Positions 53,778 through 63,061 of a DNA stretch of 64,000 nucleotides are shown one piece after another. The stretch lies in contig NZ_AWUK01000041.1 in NCBI RefSeq assembly GCF_000499205.1, positions 24,205-88,204 on the forward strand, written 5' to 3'. Origin of the DNA: Paenibacillus sp. MAEPY2 (GTDB lineage Bacteria > Bacillota > Bacilli > Paenibacillales > Paenibacillaceae). Position numbers and translations under genes: made by a program. The notes below the pieces were generated by a model. That model made no database searches. It was not told the DNA's origin and saw nothing but the letters and a program-made list of their open reading frames with translations. Position 1 is the stretch's first letter, and every line of letters begins with the position of its first letter.

Positions 53778-54976
53778 AAATTTGTATTCCTCCAAAGATT
53801 AGTTTGTTCAACCCATTGTAATCCTTCTTCGACATCCTGACAGAGCAGATTAACATGCCCCATCTTCCGTCCTGTCTTCGCTTCGGTTTTACCATATATA
53901 TGAAGCTTGGGGATGACACCAAGTTCCATCGCATCCGCGTCATGCTGACCCGTTCTTGCAATGATTCCTTCCAGATGTTCTCCAAGCACATTGACCATAA
54001 CAACCGGGCTTAATAATGAAGTATCTCCAAGCGGTAATCCGCAAACGGCACGGATATGCTGTTCGAATTGTGAAGTCGCACAGGCCTCCATTGTATAATG
54101 TCCCGAATTGTGCGGCCTTGGAGCCAGCTCATTCACATATAGTCTTCCATCCGCCGCAACGAACAGTTCCACTGCGAGCAAGCCCACAGCCTGCATCGAT
54201 TGTGCCACGGCTGCTGCCAACTTCTGCGCTTCAATCTGAATATCGGTAGGTACTCTTGCCGGTACGATCGAAGTATGCAAAATGTTGTTCACATGAATGT
54301 TCTCGGCAGGCGGGAACGTCTTAATCTCCCCATTGGTACTCCGTGCAACAACAACTGAAATCTCGCAGTCAAACTTGATAAATTGCTCCAACACCAGTTC
54401 CGCACCGGTAGCTGCGAGTTCTTCATAAGTAGCCACCGCCTGATTTGCTTCTCGAATAACGCGTTGACCCTTCCCGTCGTATCCACCAGTCACCGTCTTC
54501 AGTACACAAGGAACACCAAGCTCACTTACTGCCGCTTGCATCGTATCTTTACTTGTAATCTCACGATAAGGAGCAACGCGTACGCCCGCCGCTTCGATTG
54601 CACGTTTTTCGCGCAAACGATGCTGGGTTGTGTACAGCAGCGCACTTCCTTGCGGCACATAGGATTCCCGTTCCAGAAGAGAAGCAACATCGGCATCTAC
54701 ATTCTCGAACTCATAGGTAATTACGTCACACTGCCGGGCCAGTTCGAGCGCAGCCGCCACGTCGTCATACCCTGCTTCAATCTGACGGGCAACTTGTCCA
54801 CATGGAGCGTCTGCAGCAGGATCCAGAGTAACAAATCGATAACCCATCGCTGTTCCGGCCAACGTCAGCATCCGTCCAAGCTGCCCACCCCCGAGAATAC
54901 CAATGGTTGTTTCACCTGGGAGCATGACACGCTGTAATTGTCCCGCTGATCCGGATTGAACTCCCGTATGACTCAT
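53774..54976 (-). CDS. purK: 5-(carboxyamino)imidazole ribonucleotide synthase
   Basis: 400 aa ATP-grasp enzyme that carboxylates AIR on N5. TIGILGGGQLGRML (about 24) opens the nucleotide fold; VLKTVTGGYDGKGQ (about 155) and NELAPRPHNSGHYT (about 275) are PurK signatures. Its ATG overlaps the purE stop by four bases. The first 20 residues are an extra N-terminal tail, so an internal start is possible. Confidence 0.95.
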   Translation of the reverse strand: MSHTGVQSGSAGQLQRVMLPGETTIGILGGGQLGRMLTLAGTAMGYRFVTLDPAADAPCGQVARQIEAGYDDVAAALELARQCDVITYEFENVDADVASLLERESYVPQGSALLYTTQHRLREKRAIEAAGVRVAPYREITSKDTMQAAVSELGVPCVLKTVTGGYDGKGQRVIREANQAVATYEELAATGAELVLEQFIKFDCEISVVVARSTNGEIKTFPPAENIHVNNILHTSIVPARVPTDIQIEAQKLAAAVAQSMQAVGLLAVELFVAADGRLYVNELAPRPHNSGHYTMEACATSQFEQHIRAVCGLPLGDTSLLSPVVMVNVLGEHLEGIIARTGQHDADAMELGVIPKLHIYGKTEAKTGRKMGHVNLLCQDVEEGLQWVEQTNLWRNTNL

Positions 54977-55470
54977 AGTTCATCACTACTTTCGAGACTA
55001 CTTTCGAGCACTTCTTGTTTGATTCGCTCTCTACGGGCTTCACTGCGACGTTGGATATCCTGGTCAAAAGCACCGATGATCTGAGCCGCAAGCAATCCGG
55101 CATTCGTTGCACCTGCCTTGCCAATCGCTACGGTTGCGACGGGAATTCCACCAGGCATCTGCACAATAGACAGCAAGGAATCGAGACCGTTTAGCGCCTT
55201 GGATTGCACGGGCACTCCAATGACCGGAAGCATCGTTTTGGAAGCGACCATACCGGGCAGATGTGCCGCCCCACCCGCACCTGCAATGATAACCTTGAAT
55301 CCGCGGTCAATCGCTTGCTCCGCGTATTCAAACATCAAATCTGGCGTGCGATGCGCGGATACGACCTTTTTTTCATACCCAATCTCTAGCTCGTCCAGCA
55401 CCTCACAAGCATGCCTCATCGTTTCCCAATCCGACTTACTGCCCATAATCACAGCTACCAGCACTGACAT
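54973..55470 (-). CDS. purE: 5-(carboxyamino)imidazole ribonucleotide mutase
   Basis: 165 aa class I PurE. VIMGSKSDWETM (about 10) is the substrate loop, followed by SAHRTPD (about 40) and GAGGAAHLPGMVAS (about 65), which contains the catalytic His. It moves the carboxylate from N5 to C4. ATG 55470 is chosen; GGGAG lies 12 bases away, and the TTG at 55482 abuts it. First gene of the operon, behind a riboswitch leader of about 360 bases. Confidence 0.95.
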   Translation of the reverse strand: MSVLVAVIMGSKSDWETMRHACEVLDELEIGYEKKVVSAHRTPDLMFEYAEQAIDRGFKVIIAGAGGAAHLPGMVASKTMLPVIGVPVQSKALNGLDSLLSIVQMPGGIPVATVAIGKAGATNAGLLAAQIIGAFDQDIQRRSEARRERIKQEVLESSLESSDEL

Positions 55471-55673
55471 GAATACATCCAACTCCCGTCTGAGCGTTTT
55501 GGTTTAACCCTGTTGCTTCTCGTTTAATTGTGAAATGAGAAAAATCCGCTACCCGCGAAAACATCACATTTTCTCCGGACACCGGACTCCAAGAAATACG
55601 TATCCCGCATTTGGGCATGCCAAAGTGGGCTTGCTGTCCGCATCTGACTTCATGCGACTCTCAGCCGTATCTC

Positions 55674-55740
55674 CTCGTAGTCCGGAAATTTACGGTTCCC
55701 GGGTAGATACTTCCGGGCCCTATTCCCGGCGTTATACGAG
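55674..55740 (-). promoter_or_regulatory. Guanine-class purine riboswitch aptamer
   Basis: 67 nt on the minus strand. P1 is CTCGTA / TACGAG. The core shows the family features GAATAGGG (L2), AAGTATCTACC (J2/3) and ACCGTAAA (L3), and ends GGACTACGAG. The C before TACGAG is the specificity base (C74 in xpt numbering), indicating guanine or hypoxanthine rather than adenine. Ligand binding would be expected to lower pur expression. Confidence 0.94.
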
Positions 55741-55836
55741 CAAATATCTATTTCAACAAATGAATTCAATAATATTAAAGATTCCACATCTTTCGAACCT
55801 ACTCGACCTTAACTATAACTGATCGACACATCTAAC

Positions 55837-55866
55837 ATTCTAACAATCCCCTACAGCTAATGTCAA
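55837..55866 (-). promoter_or_regulatory. Sigma-A promoter of the pur operon
   Basis: TTGACA (55861-55866) and TAGAAT (55837-55842) on the minus strand, 18 bases apart. The predicted start near 55830 lies about 90 bases before the aptamer. Confidence 0.72.
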
Positions 55867-55869
55867 CTT

Positions 55870-55913
55870 AAAGACGAACATTTAACATATTGACAAAATT
55901 AATGTTCGGAAAT
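55870..55913. promoter_or_regulatory. PurBox pair (PurR binding sites)
   Basis: The minus strand at 55901-55913 reads ATTTCCGAACATT, a 13/13 match to the Bacillus PurBox AWWWCCGAACWWT. An inverted, degenerate partner AAAGACGAACATT (two mismatches) lies at 55870-55882, 18 bases away and just upstream of the -35. This is the known arrangement for PurR repression relieved by PRPP. Confidence 0.82.
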
Positions 55914-55959
55914 TACCGATCATTTGGAGCAACTCCATCCCTTTTATTCCAAAAAAGAA

Positions 55960-55996
55960 AGCCGGCCCCTCTTCATCCCATCGAAGACAGCCGGCT
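55960..55996 (-). terminator. Terminator of uspA
   Basis: Stem AGCCGGC / GCCGGCT with inner TCTTC / GAAGA, then TTTCTTTTTT on the minus strand. Confidence 0.87.
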
Positions 55997-56030
55997 CTTG
56001 CTCTTTCATGTGCACACACACATTCTATAA

Positions 56031-56465
56031 TTATTTCACAATTAGTACCGGAACCTGTGCATGCTGCACCACGTTGTGACTGACACTGCCCAAGACAAAT
56101 TCTCGGATTCCACCAAGACCACGGCTACCAATAATGATGATGTCCGATCCGTTCTCTTTGGCGTAATCGAGAAGGACCTCGGCAGCAGCCCCCTGGATCA
56201 GATCCACATTCGCTGTGACACCAGCAGCCTGTATCCGCTCTTTCGCCTCATCTGTCGTTTGCACCGCCAGATTATAGTAATCATTATTCAATGAAGGCGG
56301 CAATGGTGCCAATCCTTCCCCGATGAATACACGCGGAAAGTCAAAAGCATGAATAACATCCAGTACAGCGCCCGGAGAAACTTTGGCTAACTCAATCGCA
56401 CGATCAAGTGCTTTATTTGAAGCTTTGGAACCATCATAGGCCACTAATATTTTGGAGAATAACAT
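56031..56465 (-). CDS. Universal stress protein, UspA family
   Basis: 144 aa. KILVAYDGSKASNKALDRAI opens it, and the ATP-binding signature GSRGLGGIREFVLGSVS (about 115) fits the G-2x-G-9x-G(S) pattern, so it is the ATP-binding type. Cytosolic, single domain. GGAAGGG precedes the ATG. The promoter is not clear. Confidence 0.93.
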   Translation of the reverse strand: MLFSKILVAYDGSKASNKALDRAIELAKVSPGAVLDVIHAFDFPRVFIGEGLAPLPPSLNNDYYNLAVQTTDEAKERIQAAGVTANVDLIQGAAAEVLLDYAKENGSDIIIIGSRGLGGIREFVLGSVSHNVVQHAQVPVLIVK

Positions 56466-56652
56466 GTAAATCCCTTCCCTTCCTTTATATGTAGAACAGT
56501 CGAAGCCATCTTCGGTCTAAAATATTACAAGAACCATGTAAGTCCTTAAACGCACCAGGACCAAAACGAATCAATCATACGAAACAATTTACATAATTAT
56601 AATAACTTATTCATAAAGCGAGCAGAATAGCATCCATATTTATCGCACCACA

Positions 56653-56916
56653 TCATTGCAGAAAATAACCGTAGATAACCGCATTGAGAAATAACAACAA
56701 CGGGATGCCGATTGTGAAGCTGGGATGTTTGGTCTTGTGACGTTTACGATACATGGCGACCCATACTCCCAACGCCCCTCCAATAAAGGCCAGCAGGAAC
56801 AGCGTTCGTTCAGGTGTACGGTCTCGACGTCGTTGTGCACGTTTCTTGTCATCTGACATCACCAGGTAACCAACTACATTAATAAACAAAAACCAAAGTA
56901 TCAATCCGGTTTGCAT
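56653..56916 (-). CDS. DUF1294 family small membrane protein
   Basis: 87 aa with about three membrane helices. The conserved RTPERTLFLLAFIGGALG and KRHKTKHPSF segments mark DUF1294; function is unknown. The ribosome binding site is weak (GGGG at about 14 bases). Confidence 0.85.
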   Translation of the reverse strand: MQTGLILWFLFINVVGYLVMSDDKKRAQRRRDRTPERTLFLLAFIGGALGVWVAMYRKRHKTKHPSFTIGIPLLLFLNAVIYGYFLQ

Positions 56917-57046
56917 AAACTTTTAGCGGTCCCCCTATCCCGGGACATCTCCCTATATCTCCATTATAGACCTCCAGAGAGACATGTTCAACGCAAGGGT
57001 AGGGACCGCGTATCATTTCAGAAGGAAACAAACATGCATCCCGAAC

Positions 57047-57184
57047 CTAGGACTCCTGTTTTGGAATACCATTCAGATTGGGTGCTCTTTTGGCTGCTTT
57101 CTCCGGGCGTACAGCGATATGCTCTTCCCGGATGCTATCATTATTTTGCTGGTTGTGAATTTTCTCTGGCTTGTTATGCGGCAT
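57047..57184 (-). CDS. Small hydrophilic protein (45 aa), function unknown
   Basis: ATG 57184 is preceded by AGGAGGTGAT, a full-length Shine-Dalgarno sequence, at ideal spacing; stop TAG at 57047. It reads MPHNKPEKIHNQQNNDSIRE and ends NLNGIPKQES. It is highly polar, Asn/Gln/Lys/Glu-rich, with no hydrophobic segment, which is reminiscent in composition of small intrinsically disordered or spore-associated peptides. I do not recognise a family. It sits between topB and the DUF1294 gene. Confidence 0.72.
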   Translation of the reverse strand: MPHNKPEKIHNQQNNDSIREEHIAVRPEKAAKRAPNLNGIPKQES

Positions 57185-57331
57185 CTGCGTATCACCTCCT
57201 AGGCTTACGTTGCCTGAAAAAGGAGGTTCTTATACGGCACATCGTTCCAGAACAGGCAATTCACATTCTGCGGACTTGCCACATGCAGCAGGTTAATCTA
57301 TTGGATCTCTTCACTTAAAAATAAGAGCCGT

Positions 57332-59461
57332 CTAATCCCCTTTTTTCTCCATGGCCGCCTTCAGCAAATCTCCCAGATTGGAACCGATCGATTCCTGTTT
57401 GGCATACTGTTTAACCAGCTTTTGCTGATCACGTTTGTTCACATGCTGCTTGTCTTTATCCAACGTTTCCGTGATGCCGCAAGGCAGACATTGCACGTAC
57501 AAACCTGCTTTACCCTCTTTAATTTCCATCTTTTTGTGACATTGCGCGCAGCGACGATTGGACAGTCTTTTCTCTGCCGAACGACGATATCCACAATCTT
57601 CTGTAGGACAAACAAGAAATTTCCCGCGTTTACCCTTCTTCTCCAACAAACGGGCATTACAATCCGGGCAGTGACTATTAGACACATTATGCGGCTTATA
57701 CTCGGCTTTACTGCCTTTTACGGTGGATACAAGCTCTTTCGCCATCGAACGGATGCTATCCAGGAAAGGCCCTGGTTTTCCTTGTCCACGAGCGATCCGT
57801 TCAAGTTCGGCTTCCCAGCGGGCTGTTAATTCAGGTGAACGAAGCTGCGGAGCCGCCAGTTCAATCAGCTGTTTCCCTTTTCCTGTAGGATGCATGCTGT
57901 TGCCTTGACGATCGATTGTGTCAGAGCTGACTAATTTCTCAATAATGTCCGCGCGTGTAGCCGGAGTGCCCAGTCCATGCTTCTCCATTTGGGAAAGCAA
58001 AGCTGCTTCGGTGTACCGTTTGGGCGGCATCGTCCGTCCACTTTTGATATGACAACGTTGAACCGTCACAGGCTGTCCTTGCTGCACGTCTGGCAAAAGC
58101 GCACGGTCATGGTCTGAAGAATCGTCAGTCCGATCATCATCCTCATCGCTATACTCTCCGCCGTAAACTTCGCGCCAACCACTTTCTTTTACCGTTGTTC
58201 CTTTTACATAAAATGAATCATTCCCCACCTGAACGGTGATCGCTACAGAATCGTACTTCGCAGCCGGATAGAACAAGCTGATGAATCGGCGAACGATCAA
58301 ATCGTATAGCTTACGTTCCTCTGGATTCAACTGATTGAGGAGAACCGTCTGTTCTGTTGGAATGATCGCGTGGTGATCGGTTACCTTGCTGTCATCCACG
58401 ATACGTTTGGTGATATTCAGATTTTTACGCAGCAAAGGACGGGCCAGAGACGCATAAGGTCCGATAGCTACACTATCCAACCGCTCTTTCAACGTTCCTG
58501 TCATATCTGAAGTCAGATAACGGCTATCTGTACGTGGATACGTTACCAGCTTGTGCTGCTCATACAGGCGTTGCAGAACATTGGACGTTTGCTTCGCGGA
58601 AAAACCGTATTTCCGGTTGGCATCCCGTTGTAATTCCGTCAGATCATAAGCCAGCGGATGCGGCTCAACCTTTTCACTTTTTTTCACTTGGGCAATCGTA
58701 CCCTTGCGACCCTCTATCCGTTTCTTCAATGCCTGTGTCTCTTGGGGATCAAAGATGCGTGAATCACCGCCTGCAGCCCGCCACACTGCCTGAAAACCTC
58801 CAACATCCGCCGTTAACGTCTCGTACTCCTGCGAGCGGAAGCCGTTGATCTCATTTTCCCTGTCCATAATCATACCGAGGGTAGGGGTCTGCACTCGTCC
58901 AGCTGACAATTGCGCATTAAATCGAACCGTCAGTGCCCGAGTCACGTTAAGTCCGATCATCCAATCTGCTTCTGCCCGACAACGGGCCGATTCATAAAGT
59001 CGATCAAATTGGCTGCCTGGCTTCAGCGCTGCAAATCCATCTTTGATAGCCTTGTCCGTCTGGGATGATATCCACAGCCGCTTGAATGGTTTCTTCCACT
59101 GGGCCATCTGCATAATCCAACGGGCCAGCAGCTCTCCTTCTCGCGCCGCATCCGTAGCAATAACCAGTTCACCAACATCCTGACGTTTCATCAGCTGTGC
59201 AACCGCTTTGTATTGATGGTTTGTCTCTTTGAGCACCTTCAGCTTGGTACGTTCCGGCAGAATCGGCAGATCCTCCAAATTCCACGTTGCATACTTTTTG
59301 TCATAATCCTCCGGCTCAGCCAACCCAACAAGATGTCCAAGTGCCCAGGTTACGATATATTTCGGGCCTTCCATATAACTTTTATGTTTATCACGCGCAC
59401 CCATCACTCTGGCAATTTCGCGTGCCACAGATGGTTTTTCTGCGAGTACCAATGTTTTCAC
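57332..59461 (-). CDS. topB: DNA topoisomerase III
   Basis: 709 aa type IA topoisomerase. The Toprim domain begins KTLVLAEKPSVAREIARVMG, with TDAAREGELLARW (about 105). The catalytic Tyr lies in LVTYPRTDSRYL (about 313). GRVQTPTLG is at about 193. The C terminus carries zinc-finger-like cysteines (CPDCNARL and CPTEDCGY, then CAQCHKKM and CLPCG). It relaxes and decatenates DNA by single-strand passage. The start is GTG 59461 with GGAAGAG upstream. Confidence 0.95.
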   Translation of the reverse strand: MKTLVLAEKPSVAREIARVMGARDKHKSYMEGPKYIVTWALGHLVGLAEPEDYDKKYATWNLEDLPILPERTKLKVLKETNHQYKAVAQLMKRQDVGELVIATDAAREGELLARWIMQMAQWKKPFKRLWISSQTDKAIKDGFAALKPGSQFDRLYESARCRAEADWMIGLNVTRALTVRFNAQLSAGRVQTPTLGMIMDRENEINGFRSQEYETLTADVGGFQAVWRAAGGDSRIFDPQETQALKKRIEGRKGTIAQVKKSEKVEPHPLAYDLTELQRDANRKYGFSAKQTSNVLQRLYEQHKLVTYPRTDSRYLTSDMTGTLKERLDSVAIGPYASLARPLLRKNLNITKRIVDDSKVTDHHAIIPTEQTVLLNQLNPEERKLYDLIVRRFISLFYPAAKYDSVAITVQVGNDSFYVKGTTVKESGWREVYGGEYSDEDDDRTDDSSDHDRALLPDVQQGQPVTVQRCHIKSGRTMPPKRYTEAALLSQMEKHGLGTPATRADIIEKLVSSDTIDRQGNSMHPTGKGKQLIELAAPQLRSPELTARWEAELERIARGQGKPGPFLDSIRSMAKELVSTVKGSKAEYKPHNVSNSHCPDCNARLLEKKGKRGKFLVCPTEDCGYRRSAEKRLSNRRCAQCHKKMEIKEGKAGLYVQCLPCGITETLDKDKQHVNKRDQQKLVKQYAKQESIGSNLGDLLKAAMEKKGD

Positions 59462-59845
59462 TCAATCTCTTCCTTTCTTAAATGAAACCTACGACTCTCT
59501 TGCTTCTATCGTTGATTATGTTCATTCTTCTACTTCTATCCTTTTATTATATCATTTCAGAGTATTGGTTTGCTTTGGCTTCCAAAAACGATTTGTTTCA
59601 TGAATTAACACTTAACCCCCTTCTTATGTCAGATTATTTTACACAATATCCTTCGACAAGTTTCTTCCGCGAATGGAATGAGGAGCATCTGGAAGCATGT
59701 ATCACATACGTACTGGATGTATACGTTTTTTTGGATATATATGAGTGTTGTAAGAATACCTTACATCTATTTAGAATGTGACAAAAGCAACTATATCAGA
59801 TTCGCTAACACACATCATTGATACACAGGAAGGGAGCGTGGATGC
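59462..59845. other. Divergent promoter region between topB and the amidase gene
   Basis: AT-rich. A 99-codon frame at 59482-59781 starts without any ribosome binding site and is probably not a gene. No promoter could be fixed. Confidence 0.5.
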
Positions 59846-61780
59846 ATGACTTATCATGGATCTGTATTGAAAAAAAGTGGGGCATTGTTATTGGCAGGGG
59901 CTGTTATCGCCACAACATGGGGAGGAACTGTACCATTGGCGTCAGCCGCCGCGGCAACGCCTTCGAGCAAAACTACGGTTGCAGCCGTAACAGCTGGTAA
60001 GGCTCCTGTCACTGCAACGGCATTTGTTCAAGCCATGGAAGAAGCGGCTACACTTGCAGGTGTTCCTTTTTCCATGGACAAGCTTTCTGGTACAACAGTA
60101 CAGCGTAAAGACGCTGCGGTAGTCCTGCAAACATGGCTGAAGTTGGAGTCTGCTGCGGAATCCTTCAAGGATGTCCCGGATCAGGCAAGCTTTGCCGGTG
60201 CCATTGGTGCTCTGAACACCGCCGGATTGATGAAAGGATACACGGACTCTCTCTTCCTTCCTAATGCTGTACTTACACAAAATGATGTCGCCATTCTGAA
60301 AGACCGCATTTATAACTACATAAAACCATTTGTTCTGGAGGAAGCAACGATCACGGATCTCCAGGCTGCCATGACGCAAGGAAAGCTGACATCCAAAGAA
60401 CTCGTACAGAAGTATCTGGATCGCATTGAAAAATACGATGATCAGGGTGTGAGCATTAACGCAGTCCTGACGCTGAACCCGGATGCTCTCAAAATCGCTG
60501 AAACTTTGGACGAAGAACGTGCAGCTCAAGGCCCTCGTGGACCTTTGCACGGTATTCCGGTACTAGTTAAAGATAACTTCGACACAAATGATATGCCTAC
60601 CACCGCAGGCTGTATCTGTCTGAAGGATTCTGTTCCTGCTCATGATGCTGAGCAAGTGAAGAAGCTCAAAGCAGCAGGGGCCATTATTTTAGGAAAAACT
60701 AATCTGCATGAATTCGCATTCGGCATTACTACCTCCAGCTCCCTGGGCGGACAAACACTGAACCCTTATGCGCTGGATCACTATCCAGGCGGATCTAGTG
60801 GTGGAACAGGTGCTGCTATTGCCTCAAATTTTGCAGCTGCAGGCTTGGGCACAGACACGGGCGGATCGATCCGCATTCCATCCAGCTTCAACAGCCTCGT
60901 GGGTATTCGTCCAACGATCGGACTGTCCAGCCGTGAAGGGATTATCCCTCTCGCATTAACACAGGATGTAGGCGGCCCGATGGCTCGTACCGTGAGTGAT
61001 GCCGCCATTATGCTGGACGCTACAGCTGGCTATGACAAAAACGACGTGGCTACAGCCTATGCCGTAGGCAAAATCCCCTCAAGCTATACAGACTTCCTGG
61101 ATGTAAACGGACTGAAGGGTGCACGGATCGGTGTGGCCACCGAGCTCATTCCAAGTACCAAAGCCGAGGAAAAAGCCGTTGCTGACGTGATTAACAACGC
61201 GGTAGTAGAACTCCAATCGTTGGGAGCTAACGCAGTTCCAATCAGCATCCCCAATCTGGCAGAAATCAATAAATATCCAAGCTTAAGCGGATATGAATTC
61301 AAATTCCAACTGAATGACTATCTCGATTCTTTGGGAGAAGATGCGCCATATCACAGCCTGTCGGAGATTATCGCGTCCGGACAGTTCGACAAATCACAGG
61401 AACAATCCATGAAGACGCGTGATGCAAGAGAAACACTGGAGACAACCGAGTACAAAGATATTGTACTGAAACGTACCCAAGTTACACGTGAGTCCTTGTT
61501 GAAGGTCATGGCAGACAACAACCTGGATGCCATCATCTATCCTACTTCTACGCAAGCCGCTGGTGTCATTGGCGAAGGCCAGAATTCTGGTGGTAACAAC
61601 CGACTCAGTCCATTCTCCGGCTTCCCGGCCATCACAGTTCCTGCCGGTTTCACTACCGACGGTTTGCCTGTAGGCATGGAATTCCTGGGACGCGCCTTTG
61701 ACGAAGGAACCCTGATCAAGCTGGCGTACAGCTACGAGCAAGGAACTCATCATCGCCAAGCACCTAAGCTCGCGCCATAA
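59846..61780 (+). CDS. Secreted amidase-signature enzyme with SLH-like N-terminal domain
   Basis: 644 aa. The signal peptide ends near PLASAAAA. Residues about 50-165 look like an S-layer-homology-type domain (FKDVPDQASFAGAIGALNTA followed by GLMKGYTDSLFLPN), which would anchor it to the cell wall. The amidase-signature domain follows (165-640): catalytic Lys in GIPVLVKDNF, cis-Ser in GGSSGGTGAA and nucleophile Ser in TDTGGSIRIPS. Such enzymes hydrolyse amides; the substrate is unknown. ATG 59846 has AAGGGAG at 9 bases. Confidence 0.9.
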   Translation: MTYHGSVLKKSGALLLAGAVIATTWGGTVPLASAAAATPSSKTTVAAVTAGKAPVTATAFVQAMEEAATLAGVPFSMDKLSGTTVQRKDAAVVLQTWLKLESAAESFKDVPDQASFAGAIGALNTAGLMKGYTDSLFLPNAVLTQNDVAILKDRIYNYIKPFVLEEATITDLQAAMTQGKLTSKELVQKYLDRIEKYDDQGVSINAVLTLNPDALKIAETLDEERAAQGPRGPLHGIPVLVKDNFDTNDMPTTAGCICLKDSVPAHDAEQVKKLKAAGAIILGKTNLHEFAFGITTSSSLGGQTLNPYALDHYPGGSSGGTGAAIASNFAAAGLGTDTGGSIRIPSSFNSLVGIRPTIGLSSREGIIPLALTQDVGGPMARTVSDAAIMLDATAGYDKNDVATAYAVGKIPSSYTDFLDVNGLKGARIGVATELIPSTKAEEKAVADVINNAVVELQSLGANAVPISIPNLAEINKYPSLSGYEFKFQLNDYLDSLGEDAPYHSLSEIIASGQFDKSQEQSMKTRDARETLETTEYKDIVLKRTQVTRESLLKVMADNNLDAIIYPTSTQAAGVIGEGQNSGGNNRLSPFSGFPAITVPAGFTTDGLPVGMEFLGRAFDEGTLIKLAYSYEQGTHHRQAPKLAP

Positions 61781-61944
61781 ACCTTTAATGAGGTTAATTA
61801 AGATGTGGATCAAAATAACCCACCTTGCTTACTGTAATCATATTAAATATCTAACTTTATGCGGGGTATCAGGTATTCCCCTTGCCAAGCTAATCACTTT
61901 CGAATTGCAACAGCTTTATTGAATTTAATCAATCTGCTCACATT

Positions 61945-61991
61945 AAAAGTACACCCTTTTCATGAGTTCATGAAAGGGGTGTACTTTTTTT
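61945..61991. terminator. Bidirectional terminator between the amidase gene and fabH
   Basis: A 21-bp near-perfect stem (AAAAGTACACCCTTTTCATGA at 61945-61965 against 61968-61988) with T-runs on both strands, between convergent genes. Confidence 0.88.
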
Positions 61992-62036
61992 GAGATTGTA
62001 TCTCAGTTCAAGAAGAATGGCTTAATATTCAAACGT

Positions 62037-63032
62037 TTAAATGGTATCCGGTACGCCCCATCTTAGCACCAGACCGGCGTAAGTCAGGCCACCCCCAAAA
62101 CCAAAGAGGGCCACCTGCTGCCCATGCTTTAATTTTCCTTCGTCTACTGCAAGCTGTAAAGCAAGAGGAATCGAAGCCGCCGAGGTATTTCCCCGATACT
62201 CCACACTTGTTAAAGTACGTTCCAACGAAATAGGACCACGTTCACATACCGCTTCAATCATTCTTAGATTCGCACTATGCGGAACAAACCAATCAATCTG
62301 TTCCGGTTTAAGCTCAGCTTTGGCTATAAGATTACCTAACTGTTCAGGAATCGTTCTTACAGCCCATTTATAGATCTCTCTGCCATTCTGCACAAGGCAT
62401 CCCTCACCCTGCAGAGGTACGCCATTCATCTCCGAAGATAGACCACTCTTATAGAGATGAATACCTCCTTCTCCACTCGTACCTGAGATCGCTGCTATAA
62501 AATCGCCTTTTCCGGCAGCTCTCTCTACCAAAAATGCTCCTGCCCCGTCTCCAAACAATACACATGTCGTACGGTCTGTGTAATCGGTAATCTTGGACAA
62601 CGTCTCCGCTCCAATAACCAGCACTTTATGATACATGCCACTCGTTACCAGGCTGTCAGCCAGCTGCAATCCATACGTAAACCCTGCACATGCCGCATTC
62701 AAATCAAGCACTCCCGTATGTGGAATGTTAAGATTCGCCTGTACTCTGGATGCTGTGCTGGGAAATGCATATTCAGGTGTGCTGGTAGCAACCAAAATCA
62801 TATCCACATCTTCTACGCTAACATTATAGCGCTGCATCATATCTTCTACAGCCTTCGTAGCCAGATCAGACACAAACTGATCATCAGCTGCAATGCGTCG
62901 TTCTCTCATCCCTGTACGCTGTACAATCCATTCATCACTCGTATCGACCAGTTTCTCCAAATCAGCATTACTTAATATTCGATCCGGTACATACGTACCC
63001 ATTGCCGTAATGGTTGCCATTGATTGATTCAT
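62037..63032 (-). CDS. fabH: 3-oxoacyl-[acyl-carrier-protein] synthase III
   Basis: 331 aa; condenses acyl-CoA with malonyl-ACP to start fatty acid synthesis. The catalytic Cys lies in DLNAACAGFTYGL (about 112), His in PHSANLRMIE (about 245) and Asn in YRGNTSAASIP (about 277). ATG 63032 has AGAGGTGAT at 7 bases; the open frame includes a GTG at 63044. The gene stands alone, away from other fab genes, and may be a second FabH. A FapR operator precedes it. Confidence 0.94.
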   Translation of the reverse strand: MNQSMATITAMGTYVPDRILSNADLEKLVDTSDEWIVQRTGMRERRIAADDQFVSDLATKAVEDMMQRYNVSVEDVDMILVATSTPEYAFPSTASRVQANLNIPHTGVLDLNAACAGFTYGLQLADSLVTSGMYHKVLVIGAETLSKITDYTDRTTCVLFGDGAGAFLVERAAGKGDFIAAISGTSGEGGIHLYKSGLSSEMNGVPLQGEGCLVQNGREIYKWAVRTIPEQLGNLIAKAELKPEQIDWFVPHSANLRMIEAVCERGPISLERTLTSVEYRGNTSAASIPLALQLAVDEGKLKHGQQVALFGFGGGLTYAGLVLRWGVPDTI

Positions 63033-63061
63033 ACCGGTAATCACCTCTTTTGTTTTTTATC

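Larger units (their letters stand above)
55471..56030. other. Purine operon promoter and leader region
   Basis: It contains, in order of transcription, PurBoxes, a sigma-A promoter, the guanine riboswitch aptamer and an expression platform of about 200 bases. In the platform a weak hairpin followed by TTTTT (minus strand, ending near 55540) may be the regulated terminator. The right part (55960-55996) is the uspA terminator. Confidence 0.8.

Noticed and set aside
59482..59781. 99-codon plus-strand frame with a hydrophobic N terminus
   Set aside because: No ribosome binding site, it starts in the topB promoter region, and codon composition resembles AT-rich noncoding DNA.
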